Shown here piece after piece: positions 8,359 to 17,315 of a DNA stretch of 64,000 bases. The notes under the pieces are model-generated. The model saw only the letters and a program-made list of their open reading frames with translations, was not told the origin of the DNA and ran no database searches. Origin of the DNA: Avoscillospira_A sp052117125 (GTDB taxonomy: Bacteria; Bacillota; Clostridia; Oscillospirales; Oscillospiraceae). Each line of letters starts with the position of its first letter. Positions within the stretch are counted from its first letter, which is position 1. Location: NCBI RefSeq assembly GCF_052117125.1, contig NZ_JBQKJT010000010.1:91867-155866 (forward strand), given 5' to 3'. Both the position numbers and the translations under genes were made by a program.

Positions 8359-10511
8359 TTGAAACATTTGATATTGCAGGCTACTGCCGTATTTCTGTAG
8401 ACGATGAACTGGACCGGGACAACGTATCCATTGAAAACCAGAAAGCGATCATTCAGGACTTTGTGAAGCAGAAATTCCCCGGCAGTACCCTCACCTTTTA
8501 TGAGGACAGGGACCGCTCCGGCTACACCTTTGAGCAGCGCGAGGGCTACCAGACCATGCGGAACGGGTTGATGGCCCATCAATATGACATTCTCATCATC
8601 AAGGATTTCTCCCGTTTTTCCCGCCGCAACAGCCGCGGTCTGGTGGAACTGGAAGACCTGCGAGACGCTGGAGTACGGATCATTTCCATCGGAGACGGCA
8701 TCGATTTTCCCAATGATGATGATTGGCTGAAAATCCAGTTTCAATTCCTCATCAACGAAATGCCCGTCACGGACACCAGCAAAAAAGTGCGGAATGTTAT
8801 CAAGCGACGGCAGGCCGACGGCAAATGGATTTGTGCCGCCCCCTATGGCTATCTCATCAACCAACGACAGGAATTTGAGATTGTCCCCACAGAGGCCGAC
8901 ATTGTCCGTACCATTTTCCGTCTCTACAACGAGGAGGGCTGGGGTTACAAAAAGATCGCCAACTATCTCACGGAACAGGGCATCCCCACCCCCCGGATGG
9001 CTGAGCGTGACCGGAAAGAAGCCGCCGGAGCCGAATACCGGCGCACCGTCAAATCTTCGTGGGCCATCGTCACGGTACAGGGCATTCTGGACAACGATTT
9101 TTACATCGGCACCCTGCGTCAAAGCAAGTACACACGAAAAAAGATCAACGGCAAGGACGTCCGGCAGGATGAAGCCGAACAGATAGTCATTGAACGCCAT
9201 CACCAGCCCATTCTGGACTATCGCACCTTCGCCACCACCCGGGCCCTGCGGGAGAAACGCAGCACGTCCAACTATCGGGGCATCAAGAAGTATGACAATG
9301 TGTACTCCGGCTTTCTCACCTGCGGTGACTGCGGCGCACCCATGTTTGCCATGAGCCGCAGCGATTTGAAACCGGCCTACACCTGCGGCACTTACCATCG
9401 CCGGGGCCGGGCAGGCTGCACCTCCCACCACATTCGAGTGGATAAGCTGGATGAGCTGTTGAAACTTTACATCCGGCGGGTTATGGATCATTCCGCAGAT
9501 ATGCTGGAACGGCTCAATCAAGACCTAGAACGGGAGCAGGAGGACGTGGTCGAGACCGAGCAGAGCGCCGACCATCTGGCGTCGGTACTGGCCGAGCTCC
9601 AAGAAGAATTGAAGGTCACCAAGCGGCAGCGCATCCGGGACCTGATGAAACACCCGGAACAGGAAGCCCTGCTGGAAGAGACCTACGACGAGTTGGAATC
9701 TGACTTACAAAAGAAGATCGAGGGCATCAGCCACCAGATTGAGCTGCTAGCCGACAAGCGGAACACCATCATCCAGGTCAACCGGGCCGCCCGGACGGCC
9801 CTGGAAGTCTTTGAGGATATTCTGAAGAAAGACCATCTGGAACGCAACGACTTGGAATTGATTATCGACCACATCAAGATCTATGAGGACCATCTGGAGA
9901 TTCAGCTGCAAGCCGACGTGGACGCTATCTTGCAGTCTGCCGCCCAGGAGGAAGCCGTAAATTTTAAGTCCGGCATCGAAAATATCGTATCGTGCCGCAT
10001 TGTCCAATCTGCCACCCATCAGAAGGACAAGGTTTTCGATGTCCATGTTATCAGTGACGGTGACCCTCTGGAGATTTATACAGAAAAGGACGGCGAAGTG
10101 ATCTTTAAAAAGTACTCCCCCATGGGAGACCTGTCGGACTTTGCCGGTCAACTGTGTGAGTCCATTTACAAGAATACCGGCCATCTGGCTGCCATCAGCG
10201 ACCGGGACACCGTGATTGCCCTTTCCGGTGGTCACCGTCGGGAGCTGGGCGACAAGCGTGTTTCCAACGCCCTGGAGCAGCTGATGGAGCAACGCAAATC
10301 CTACCGATACGCCCCCGGCGTCCAGCCGGTCCCTGTGGTAGACGGCTCCGACCATCACACTGTCGGCGTCGCAGCCCCCATCCTGGCCGAGGGCGACGTT
10401 CTGGGCAGTGTGGTCCTGGTGACCCAGGCCGATGAGCCGCCCCTGTCTGAGGACGATCAGAAGCTGGCCCAGACTATTGCGACGTTTCTGGGCCGCCAGA
10501 TGGAAAGTTGA
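8355..10511 (+). CDS. large serine recombinase fused in frame to the C-terminal part of SpoVT
   Basis: A 718-residue reading frame in two unlike parts. Residues 1 to about 565 are a large serine recombinase: catalytic Ser14 in YCRISVDDE, the DFSRFSRRNS motif (84-93), the recombinase domain (about 155-290), a zinc ribbon (Cys323, Cys326, Cys344, Cys355) and a coiled coil (about 380-475). Residues from about 568 onward (GDPLEIYTEKDGEV to FLGRQMES) match SpoVT from just after its AbrB-type hairpin through its whole GAF-like domain. The start is GTG 8355, overlapping rhuM. The structure is explained by element insertion into spoVT, the recombinase having lost its own stop at the junction. The chimeric tail may be read through passively or may affect the recombinase. 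Confidence 0.85.
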   Translation: MIETFDIAGYCRISVDDELDRDNVSIENQKAIIQDFVKQKFPGSTLTFYEDRDRSGYTFEQREGYQTMRNGLMAHQYDILIIKDFSRFSRRNSRGLVELEDLRDAGVRIISIGDGIDFPNDDDWLKIQFQFLINEMPVTDTSKKVRNVIKRRQADGKWICAAPYGYLINQRQEFEIVPTEADIVRTIFRLYNEEGWGYKKIANYLTEQGIPTPRMAERDRKEAAGAEYRRTVKSSWAIVTVQGILDNDFYIGTLRQSKYTRKKINGKDVRQDEAEQIVIERHHQPILDYRTFATTRALREKRSTSNYRGIKKYDNVYSGFLTCGDCGAPMFAMSRSDLKPAYTCGTYHRRGRAGCTSHHIRVDKLDELLKLYIRRVMDHSADMLERLNQDLEREQEDVVETEQSADHLASVLAELQEELKVTKRQRIRDLMKHPEQEALLEETYDELESDLQKKIEGISHQIELLADKRNTIIQVNRAARTALEVFEDILKKDHLERNDLELIIDHIKIYEDHLEIQLQADVDAILQSAAQEEAVNFKSGIENIVSCRIVQSATHQKDKVFDVHVISDGDPLEIYTEKDGEVIFKKYSPMGDLSDFAGQLCESIYKNTGHLAAISDRDTVIALSGGHRRELGDKRVSNALEQLMEQRKSYRYAPGVQPVPVVDGSDHHTVGVAAPILAEGDVLGSVVLVTQADEPPLSEDDQKLAQTIATFLGRQMES
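10050..10075 (+). other. probable right attachment junction (attR) inside spoVT
   Basis: Recombinase-type coding changes to SpoVT coding within this stretch (codons ISDGDPLEI). In intact SpoVT the corresponding peptide is REGDPLEI, so the crossover core most likely lies in or just before the codons for GDPLE. The exact two-base core cannot be set without the left end. Confidence 0.55.
10056..10511 (+). pseudogene. spoVT: 3' part of spoVT, interrupted
   Basis: These 151 codons correspond to SpoVT from about residue 30 to its end: GDPLEIYTEKDGEVIFKKYSP, then a GAF-like domain ending ATFLGRQMES. The missing part is the AbrB-like swapped hairpin that binds DNA (normally about the first 30 residues), which should lie at the other end of the element, left of the window. 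Without it this part cannot act as SpoVT, a forespore regulator of spore formation. Excision of the element at the junction would restore the gene. Confidence 0.8.
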
Positions 10512-10518
10512 TGGATAC

Positions 10519-10557
10519 AAAAAAAGACCGCCGAACGGTTGTTCGACGGTCTTTTTA
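10519..10557 (+). terminator. bidirectional terminator between spoVT 3' part and transketolase
   Basis: AAAAAGACCGCCGAAC and GTTCGACGGTCTTTTT form a stem with one mismatch. A-tract and T-tract flank it on both sides, serving the two converging genes. Confidence 0.8.
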
Positions 10558-10572
10558 TTGTATCAGCGCTGC

Positions 10573-11520
10573 TTACTTTTTCAGAGAAACAGCCTTCTTC
10601 GCGCACTCGGCGATCTTCTCAGGCGTCAGCCCATAGGCTTCCAGAACCTTCTCGGCCTTGCCGGAGCGGCCAAACTCATCGTTGACACCATGACGGATCA
10701 CGGGTACCGGGCAAGCCTCGGCCAGGTACTCACAGACAGCAGCACCCAGGCCACCCAGCACGTTGGCTTCCTCGGTGGTGACGATGCAGCCGGTCTCCTT
10801 GGCGGCAGCCAGAACGGCGGCCTCGTCCAGGGGCTTGATGGTGTGCATATCCAGCACGCGGGCAGAGATACCCTCGGCCTTCAGCGCTTCGGCGGCCTTC
10901 AGCGCCATCTGCACCATCATACCGGTGGCGATGATGGTCACGTCCTTACCCTCAACCAGCTTGGAAGCCTTGCCGATCTCAAAGGTATAGCCCTCGATGG
11001 AATCGGTGACCGTCTCCACAGCCAGGCGGCCCAGACGCATATAGGCGGGGCCCTCATAGTTCAGCAGGGCCTCAGTGGCCAGACGCATCTCATGGCCGTC
11101 ACAGGGGCACAGAACCACCATACCGGGGATGGCGCGCATAATGGCGAAATCCTCGATGCACTGGTGGGTGGCGCCGTCCTCGCCGACGCTGAGGCCGCCG
11201 TGGGAACCGATGACCTTGACGTTCAGGTGGGGATAGCAGACGCTGTTGCGGACCTGCTCCCAGGCACGGCCGGCGGCGAACATGGCAAAGGTGTTGACAA
11301 AGGGCTTCTTGCCGCAGGTGGAAAGGCCGGCGGCCACGCCCACCATGTTGCACTCCGCGATGCCCATATCGAAGAAGCGGTCGGGATAGGCCTTCATAAA
11401 GCCTTTGGTCATGGTAGCGCCCGCCAGGTCGGCGTCAAACACCACCAGATCGGGATATTTTTCAGCCAGCTCTACCAGCGCATTGCCGTAGGCGGCACGG
11501 GTTGCGATTTTCTCTGCCAT
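10573..11520 (-). CDS. transketolase, C-terminal subunit
   Basis: A 315-residue protein with the transketolase pyrimidine-binding domain (about 1-170, with MGIAECNMVGVAAGLS, where the Glu activates thiamine diphosphate) and the C-terminal transketolase domain (about 185-310). It transfers two-carbon units in the non-oxidative pentose phosphate pathway, as a heterotetramer with the N-terminal subunit encoded directly upstream. The gap to that gene is three bases, so both are in one operon and likely coupled. It has full length for a split transketolase. Confidence 0.93.
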   Translation of the reverse strand: MAEKIATRAAYGNALVELAEKYPDLVVFDADLAGATMTKGFMKAYPDRFFDMGIAECNMVGVAAGLSTCGKKPFVNTFAMFAAGRAWEQVRNSVCYPHLNVKVIGSHGGLSVGEDGATHQCIEDFAIMRAIPGMVVLCPCDGHEMRLATEALLNYEGPAYMRLGRLAVETVTDSIEGYTFEIGKASKLVEGKDVTIIATGMMVQMALKAAEALKAEGISARVLDMHTIKPLDEAAVLAAAKETGCIVTTEEANVLGGLGAAVCEYLAEACPVPVIRHGVNDEFGRSGKAEKVLEAYGLTPEKIAECAKKAVSLKK

Positions 11521-11523
11521 GAT

Positions 11524-12363
11524 TTAGCCCTCCAATTCCTTCAGTTTGGCTTCCAGCTCGGCCTTGGCCTGGGCCATCTGCTCGTCGTTGGGCGCCTTGC
11601 CATGCCAGCCGGCGTCGTTCTCCATAAAGCTGACGCCCTTGCCCTTCACGGTCTTGGCCAGGATCATGGTGGGCTGACCCTTGGTGGCGGCAGCCTCCTC
11701 GAAGGCCTTGACGATCTCGTCGTAGTTGTGGCCATCGATCTTGATGACATGCCAGCCGAAGGCCTCGCACTTCTTGTCCAGGGGCTCGGAGGGCATGACA
11801 TCCGCGGTGCGGCCGTCAATTTGCAGGCCGTTGACGTCGATGACAGCGCACAGATTGTCCAGCTTGTACTTGGCAGCGGACATAAAGGCCTCCCACACCT
11901 GGCCCTCGGCGATCTCGCCGTCGCCCAGGATGGAGTAGACACGGTAGTTCTTGTGATTGAGCTTGCCGCCCAGCGCCATGCCGACGGCAGCGGAGATGCC
12001 CTGGCCCAGGGAGCCGGTAGACATATCTACGCCGGGAACGTGGTGCATCTCCACATGGCCGGACATATGGCCGTCGATGGAGCGGAACATTTTCAGATCC
12101 TCCACCGGGAAGAAGCCGCGCAGGGCCAGCGTGGGATACAGGGCGGGAGAACAGTGGCCCTTGGACATGACGAAGCGGTCACGGTCCGGGTCACGGGGGT
12201 TCTTGGGGTCTACCTTCATAACGTGGAAGTAGAGGGTGGTCAGCACATCCAGGCAGCTGAGGGAGCCGCCGGGGTGACCGGAGGCAGCATCATGTACCAT
12301 CTGGACTGCCAGCAGACGGGCTTTGGTCGCATTGACGGCCAGAGCCTGATACTTGTTTTCCAT
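11524..12363 (-). CDS. transketolase, N-terminal subunit
   Basis: A 279-residue thiamine diphosphate-binding subunit. It has SGHPGGSLS near residue 30, the cofactor signature GDGEIAEGQVWEA with the distal Asn region, and MSKGHCSPALYPTLALRGFF. The start is the ATG at 12363, with AAGGAAGG eight bases upstream; the open frame runs further but lacks family sequence. It works with the C-terminal subunit just downstream. Nothing unusual. Confidence 0.93.
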   Translation of the reverse strand: MENKYQALAVNATKARLLAVQMVHDAASGHPGGSLSCLDVLTTLYFHVMKVDPKNPRDPDRDRFVMSKGHCSPALYPTLALRGFFPVEDLKMFRSIDGHMSGHVEMHHVPGVDMSTGSLGQGISAAVGMALGGKLNHKNYRVYSILGDGEIAEGQVWEAFMSAAKYKLDNLCAVIDVNGLQIDGRTADVMPSEPLDKKCEAFGWHVIKIDGHNYDEIVKAFEEAAATKGQPTMILAKTVKGKGVSFMENDAGWHGKAPNDEQMAQAKAELEAKLKELEG

Positions 12364-12460
12364 AGCGATCCTTCCTTTTCCATAAGAAGTTATCCAACGA
12401 CATCTCCATACGGATGCCGGTTCCGCATACAAAGTCCTTAACCAGGGGCTCCAAACCCCA

Positions 12461-14314
12461 TTACTTGTATTTGGTCCGTCTTAAATAATACTGCATAATC
12501 TCCTGTATTTCCAGTAGTTTTTGAGAATTTACCGAAAGTTGTTTTGTCCATACGCCGTTTTCCAGGAACGTTCCCTCCGCGTGAATCACCGGCAGCGTCC
12601 GGCGCAATTCCTGCTGATACTGCAAATACGACGGTCCCGACCAGCCGCAAACCTCAAAAACCTGGGCCATGAGAAAATAGGGTCCGATGTCGGGGCCTGT
12701 CCCCGCCGGGTCCGTGCCGAGGGCCTCCTTGGCCGCGTCGTTCATCCAAATCCAGTAGGGTGTGGAGTAGAAATTGCGGAATCCCTCGCCGGTACTGCGG
12801 TTCAGGTCCATATGCAGCTCGGTATAGAGGCTGTTGGCGCTGCCCAATGTGGGCTTATGGTCGCCGAAAAACACCAGAACCACCGGGTCTTCCTCATCCC
12901 GCAAGGCTTCCGTAAAGGCGGCCACCTGCTCTGCCGTATTGGCTACGCCGCCCAGGTAGTTGTTGACCATATTGTAGCTGGCCTCCGTCAGATAGCCCCG
13001 CTCCACATACTCCGTGTCGTACAGGCGCTCCGTGGCCACATAGGGCGAATGTCCCTGGTAGCTCACATGGAATCCAAAGTAGGGAGTATCCGGGTCCCGG
13101 TTTTCGTACAGCTCCAGCACACCGGGGAAAAAGACACTGTCCGGTGCATATTCGGCGTCGGTACGGCTGCTGTAAAAATTCTCGGAGAAATAATACTGGT
13201 CAAAGCCCAGATTCTGATTGACATTCTGACGGTCATAATACCAGTCGTGGCCGGGGTGGGACCCCTCGGTGACATAACCCTGTCGGGCAAAATACCGGAC
13301 GAAGGACTCCGTCGGATGGCCGTAGTCCGGCTGCGGATAGGTGTATCCTGTCAGGAAGCTGCGCTCACTGTTGATGGTGCCGCCACCCAGGGTGTCCACC
13401 AGCAGCGTCCCGTGACAGCTTTCAGCCCAAATATCCCGCAGCGCCGCATAGGGATCGGCCTGCAGCCCCGTTGGTTCCAGCACCGACAGATCGGAAAAGC
13501 TCTCCAGCATAACAGCAATCACATTGACCTTGGTATCAATATCTCCCTCCGGGTATTGGGCCAGCAGTTCCTGGGCCCGCTCCTTGGAATAGTGCTCCGG
13601 CGGGTCCGGCAGCACATCGACAATGGAGTGAACAAAGGTGTAGAAAAAGCCGTAGGAAGCGGCCTTCTCTTTGGGTACCCACTCATTGAACAATTCCAAA
13701 TTGTGAAAGCTGCTGTATAGTTTATCGTCCCGGTACCACAGCTGAAAGGCGCCCACACTGACGGCCACCGTCAGCACCAACCCCAGCGCAGTCCAGCGCC
13801 GCCGCAGCCGCCAGCGGCACAGGAGCCACAGAACCACCGTGCCCACAATACTGAGCAGGATCACCTTCCGGAACAGGGGCTGCAATTCAATATTGTATTG
13901 CCCGGCAATGGCCGCCGCCGGTCCCAGCAGCGTTAAATCCTCGAAGGCCAGATAGTCATCCCGGAAAATCACCTTGTAATAGTTGGCCATGGTGGCAGCA
14001 TGAACCAGCAGTGACGACAGGGCAAAGGCCGCCCAGGCCCGATTGGTGAGAAAAAAGAAGAAGGCCATCAGCAGCGCCACCACCAGCAGGTTCAGCGCCG
14101 CCAGTCCAGGAATGGCAAAATAGCTCATGAGCCGCGGCCGTACAAAGTACAGTGACCCGATGAGCAGCCCTGTACAGGTGAGATACAAAACGCCCACCGC
14201 CAGCGCCAGCAACGTGAGGGCTGTCAGCAGCCACCGTCTGCGGGGCGGCGTATCCGGGCGGCAGGGGTCTAAAAACGCCCGGAAGCGTTTATATGCGTCG
14301 ATGGCTTTTCCCAT
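12461..14314 (-). CDS. LTA synthase-family sulfatase-fold phosphoglycerol transferase
   Basis: A 617-residue membrane protein. About five transmembrane helices lie in the first 190 residues, then an extracellular alkaline-phosphatase/sulfatase-fold domain. Motifs include a metal-binding glutamate in NVIAVMLESFSD, GGGTINSERSFLTG (the Thr is the expected nucleophile), SHPGHDWYYDR and FFGDHKPTLG. This is the layout of LtaS-like enzymes that build glycerolphosphate polymers on the cell surface. Whether it makes true lipoteichoic acid or decorates another glycan cannot be told. It is monocistronic, with GGAGGAACACC before the ATG. Confidence 0.88.
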   Translation of the reverse strand: MGKAIDAYKRFRAFLDPCRPDTPPRRRWLLTALTLLALAVGVLYLTCTGLLIGSLYFVRPRLMSYFAIPGLAALNLLVVALLMAFFFFLTNRAWAAFALSSLLVHAATMANYYKVIFRDDYLAFEDLTLLGPAAAIAGQYNIELQPLFRKVILLSIVGTVVLWLLCRWRLRRRWTALGLVLTVAVSVGAFQLWYRDDKLYSSFHNLELFNEWVPKEKAASYGFFYTFVHSIVDVLPDPPEHYSKERAQELLAQYPEGDIDTKVNVIAVMLESFSDLSVLEPTGLQADPYAALRDIWAESCHGTLLVDTLGGGTINSERSFLTGYTYPQPDYGHPTESFVRYFARQGYVTEGSHPGHDWYYDRQNVNQNLGFDQYYFSENFYSSRTDAEYAPDSVFFPGVLELYENRDPDTPYFGFHVSYQGHSPYVATERLYDTEYVERGYLTEASYNMVNNYLGGVANTAEQVAAFTEALRDEEDPVVLVFFGDHKPTLGSANSLYTELHMDLNRSTGEGFRNFYSTPYWIWMNDAAKEALGTDPAGTGPDIGPYFLMAQVFEVCGWSGPSYLQYQQELRRTLPVIHAEGTFLENGVWTKQLSVNSQKLLEIQEIMQYYLRRTKYK

Positions 14315-14348
14315 GGTGTTCCTCCGTTTGGTAATTTGCGCAAAAGTA

Positions 14349-14377
14349 CCGGGGGTGCTGCATCACAGCACCCCCGG
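14349..14377 (-). terminator. terminator of glyQS
   Basis: CCGGGGGTGCTG and CAGCACCCCCGG form a 12-bp perfect stem with a five-base loop. Reading leftwards it is followed by TACTTTTG. Confidence 0.75.
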
Positions 14378-14417
14378 ATGAAATTGATCCATCAATAAAT
14401 AACCTGGAAGTCGGCGA

Positions 14418-15851
14418 TCAGAACTTCACCCGCTCGGCCAGCCAGTTTTTGACCTCGGAAATGGGTACGCGCACCTGGTCCATGGTGTCGCGGTCGCGGA
14501 TGGTGACACAGTGATCCGCCGGAGTCTTGTCGTCGCCCACGGTCTGGAAGTCCACGGTGATGCAGTAGGGCGTACCGATCTCATCCTCGCGGCGGTAGCG
14601 CTTGCCGATGGAACCAGCGTCGTCGAAGTCCACCATAAAGTCCTTTTGCAGCTCGTGGTACAGCTCCTCGGCGGCGGGGGTCAGCTTCTTGGACAGGGGC
14701 AGGACGGCGGCCTTGAAGGGCGCCAGGGCCGGGTGGAAGTGCATGACCACACGAATATCGTCGTTGCCGTTCTTGTCCTGGCCCACAACCTCCTCGTCGT
14801 AGGCCTCCACCAGGAAAGCCAGGGTCACGCGGTCGGCGCCCAGAGAGGGCTCCACCACATAGGGGATAAACCGCTCGTTCTTCTCCTGGTTGAAGTAGGT
14901 CATATCCTTGCCGGAAGTGGTCTGGTGCTGGGTCAGGTCGTAGTCGGTCCGGTCGGCCACGCCCCACAGCTCGCCCCAGCCAAAGGGGAACAGGAACTCA
15001 AAGTCCGTGGTAGCCTTGGAATAGAAGCACAGCTCCTCGGGGTCGTGGTCACGGAGGCGCAGATTCCCCTCCTTCATGTTGAGGCTCAGGAGCCAGTCGC
15101 GGCAGAAGCCTCTCCAATACTGGAACCACTCCAGATCGGTGCCGGGCTCACAGAAGAACTCCAGCTCCATCTGCTCGAACTCGCGGGTCCGGAACGTAAA
15201 GTTGCCGGGGGTGATCTCGTTGCGGAAGGATTTGCCCACCTGGCACACGCCGAAGGGCAGCTTGCGGCGGGTGGTGCGGACAATGTTCTGGAAGTTGACG
15301 AAAATGCCCTGGGCCGTCTCGGGGCGCAGATAGACCGTGTTCTTGGCGTCCTCGGTGACGCCCTGGAAGGTCTTGAACATCAGATTGAACTGACGGATAT
15401 CGGTAAAGTTATGCTTGCCGCAGGTGGGGCAGGGAATGTTGTTGGATTCGATGAAGTCCTTCATCTCCGCCTGGGAGAAGGCGTCGATGGGCTTCTCCAG
15501 GGTCACGCCGTTTTCAGCAGCCCAATCCTCAATGAGCTTGTCGGCGCGGAAGCGCTCCTTGCACTCCTTGCAGTCCATGAGGGGATCGGCGAAGCCGCCC
15601 AAATGGCCGGAGGCCACCCACGTCTGGGGGTTCATCAGAATGGCGGAATCCAGACCCACGTTGTAGGGGTTTTCCTGAACGAACTTCTTCCACCAGGCCT
15701 TCTTGACGTTGTTTTTCAGCTCCACGCCCAGGGGGCCGTAATCCCAGGTATTGGCCAGGCCGCCATAGATCTCGGAACCGGAGAACACAAAGCCGCGGCC
15801 CTTGCACAGGGCAACGATCTTGTCCATGGTCTTTTCGGTGTTTTTCAGCAT
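14418..15851 (-). CDS. glyQS: glycine--tRNA ligase, homodimeric type
   Basis: A 477-residue class II synthetase of the alpha2 (eukaryote-like) type. It begins MLKNTEKTMDKIVALCKGRGF and has GSEIYGGLANTWDYGPLGVELK. A CPTCG zinc-type pair comes after CKECK, followed by motif 2 around FRNEITPGNFTFRTREFEQMELEFF and motif 3 EPSLGADRVTLAFL. The C-terminal anticodon-binding domain starts near residue 365. It charges tRNA-Gly with glycine. The ATG at 15851 is chosen because GGAGG sits eight bases upstream, while the longer frame starts in the leader. No T-box is visible in the roughly 90-base leader. Confidence 0.93.
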   Translation of the reverse strand: MLKNTEKTMDKIVALCKGRGFVFSGSEIYGGLANTWDYGPLGVELKNNVKKAWWKKFVQENPYNVGLDSAILMNPQTWVASGHLGGFADPLMDCKECKERFRADKLIEDWAAENGVTLEKPIDAFSQAEMKDFIESNNIPCPTCGKHNFTDIRQFNLMFKTFQGVTEDAKNTVYLRPETAQGIFVNFQNIVRTTRRKLPFGVCQVGKSFRNEITPGNFTFRTREFEQMELEFFCEPGTDLEWFQYWRGFCRDWLLSLNMKEGNLRLRDHDPEELCFYSKATTDFEFLFPFGWGELWGVADRTDYDLTQHQTTSGKDMTYFNQEKNERFIPYVVEPSLGADRVTLAFLVEAYDEEVVGQDKNGNDDIRVVMHFHPALAPFKAAVLPLSKKLTPAAEELYHELQKDFMVDFDDAGSIGKRYRREDEIGTPYCITVDFQTVGDDKTPADHCVTIRDRDTMDQVRVPISEVKNWLAERVKF

Positions 15852-15928
15852 TTTCAAAGCCTCCGTAATGCGGCAGAGGAACGACACTTGGCAACAATGA
15901 CGCGCCCCGCCGGTGATATAACAGTATC

Positions 15929-15956
15929 ATTATATCCCCTCACCCCGGATTGTCAA
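15929..15956 (-). promoter_or_regulatory. glyQS promoter
   Basis: On the minus strand, TTGACA (15956-15951), a 16-base spacer and TATAAT (15934-15929). Confidence 0.75.
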
Positions 15957-16003
15957 CCAAAAGCGGCGGTTTCCCTTTTATTTTTCGGAAGTTTATGGTA
16001 TAT

Positions 16004-16032
16004 TTGTTCATAGCTTTGCAGTAAACTATAGT
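16004..16032 (+). promoter_or_regulatory. promoter of the DUF3810 gene
   Basis: TTGTTC (16004-16009), a 17-base spacer, TATAGT (16027-16032); an AAAGGAG precedes the ATG at 16065. Confidence 0.6.
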
Positions 16033-16064
16033 GTAATGACTCTGCACACCCAAAGGAGCATCCC

Positions 16065-17129
16065 ATGAAAACCATTTCCCGTGTCATCTTCTCCGCAATT
16101 CTTTTGGTACTGACGGGACTGCTGCTGGCCATCGGCGCCGCGGCTCCCGCCCCCATGTTTGACTGCTACCAGGAATTTTCCCAAAAAGCCCTGTCGGTTC
16201 TGTCTGGGCTCACCGGCGTGGTCCCCTTTGCCGTGTGGGAAGTGCTGGCGCTGCTGCTGATTCTCTGGGCTATCTATACGCTGATTGAGTGTCTGCGTCG
16301 GGGCCGGGTCCTCCGGTGGCTGTCCGGCGTTCTGGTCACCGTCTGCACCCTGGTACTGCTGTTTGTGGCATTGTGGGGGCTGAACCACTTTGGCCCCACG
16401 GTGGGAGAGCGTATGGGGCTGAAAACCCGTCCCTATTCGGTGGACGAGGTCTACAATGCCGCCCTCTGGTATGCGGAACAGGCCAACACCCTGGCCGCCC
16501 AGATGCCGTCCGACAGTCAGAACGTCACCCAATTTTCCGACTTCTCCACCCTGGCCAAAGCGGCCGGCAAGGGTTACGCCGCTCTGTCCCGGCAGTACGA
16601 CTGCTTTACGGAAGCCGGAGCCACGGTTAAAAAGCTAACGGCCTGGCCCCTGTACTCCTATTCCGGCATTACCGGTATCTTTATTCCCTTCACCGGCGAG
16701 AGCAATGTAAATCCCGATACCTATGCCGCTTCCCTGCCCTTTACCATGTGCCACGAGCTGGCCCACCGTCAGGGCTATGCCGCCGAGAACGACGCCAACT
16801 TCTGCGCGTATCTGGCCTGCATGGCATCAGACAATGTGGAATTTCGCTATTCCGGCGCCTACTCGGCCTTTGTCTACTGTTATAACGCCCTCCACAGCGC
16901 CGACCGGGAGTTGGCTGCTCAGGTGTGGGAAACAGCCTCGAAACAGGTGCGGGCCGACTGCGCCGCCGCCAACACCCATTACGCCCAATATGAAGGTAAA
17001 GTCCAGGAGGTGGCCCAGGAGGCCAACGATGCCTATCTGAAAGCCTTCGACCAGGAAGATGGCGTTCAGTCCTACGGGGCCGTCGCCGACTATCTCATTG
17101 CCCTGTATCTGTCACAAAAAACCGCGTAA
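16065..17129 (+). CDS. DUF3810 membrane protein with HExxH motif
   Basis: A 354-residue protein with three hydrophobic segments (about 7-27, 53-73 and 86-106), then a soluble domain. That domain holds H230-E231-L-A-H234 followed by E241 (RQGYAAEND), the arrangement of a gluzincin-like zinc peptidase. The family is DUF3810, whose substrate is unknown. The catalytic domain is probably on the outer face of the membrane. The gene is alone, diverges from glyQS, and precedes tRNA-Val. Confidence 0.85.
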   Translation: MKTISRVIFSAILLVLTGLLLAIGAAAPAPMFDCYQEFSQKALSVLSGLTGVVPFAVWEVLALLLILWAIYTLIECLRRGRVLRWLSGVLVTVCTLVLLFVALWGLNHFGPTVGERMGLKTRPYSVDEVYNAALWYAEQANTLAAQMPSDSQNVTQFSDFSTLAKAAGKGYAALSRQYDCFTEAGATVKKLTAWPLYSYSGITGIFIPFTGESNVNPDTYAASLPFTMCHELAHRQGYAAENDANFCAYLACMASDNVEFRYSGAYSAFVYCYNALHSADRELAAQVWETASKQVRADCAAANTHYAQYEGKVQEVAQEANDAYLKAFDQEDGVQSYGAVADYLIALYLSQKTA

Positions 17130-17148
17130 AAATTTTTTAAAAAACCTA

Positions 17149-17177
17149 TTGACTTTTTCACAGCCCCGGGATATAAT
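17149..17177 (+). promoter_or_regulatory. tRNA-Val promoter
   Basis: TTGACT (17149-17154), a 17-base spacer, TATAAT (17172-17177), 12 bases before the mature tRNA 5' end. Confidence 0.8.
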
Positions 17178-17188
17178 AATGGGGCGCT

Positions 17189-17264
17189 GGACGATTAGCT
17201 CAGCTGGTAGAGCATTCGCTTGACGTGCGAAGGGTCAGCGGTTCGAGTCCGTTATCGTCCACCA
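17189..17264 (+). tRNA. tRNA-Val (anticodon GAC)
   Basis: A 76-base cloverleaf. The acceptor stem GGACGAT pairs with ATCGTCC. The D arm carries AGCTGGTA, the anticodon loop TTGACGT sits between TTCGC and GCGAA, the T arm has GGTTCGAGTCC, and CCA is encoded at 17262-17264. The anticodon GAC reads GUC/GUU valine codons. Confidence 0.95.
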
Positions 17265-17298
17265 AAGAGGCAGGAGATATCCTGCCTCTTTTCTTTTT
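17265..17298 (+). terminator. tRNA-Val terminator
   Basis: AAGAGGCAGGA (17265-17275) and TCCTGCCTCTT (17280-17290) enclose a GATA loop and are followed by TTCTTTTTT. Confidence 0.9.
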
Positions 17299-17315
17299 TA
17301 CTGAAAAGGTTCATC

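Noticed and set aside
15852..15960. T-box leader for glyQS
   Set aside because: The leader is only about 90 bases and shows no specifier-loop or T-box sequence (TGGNACCGCG).
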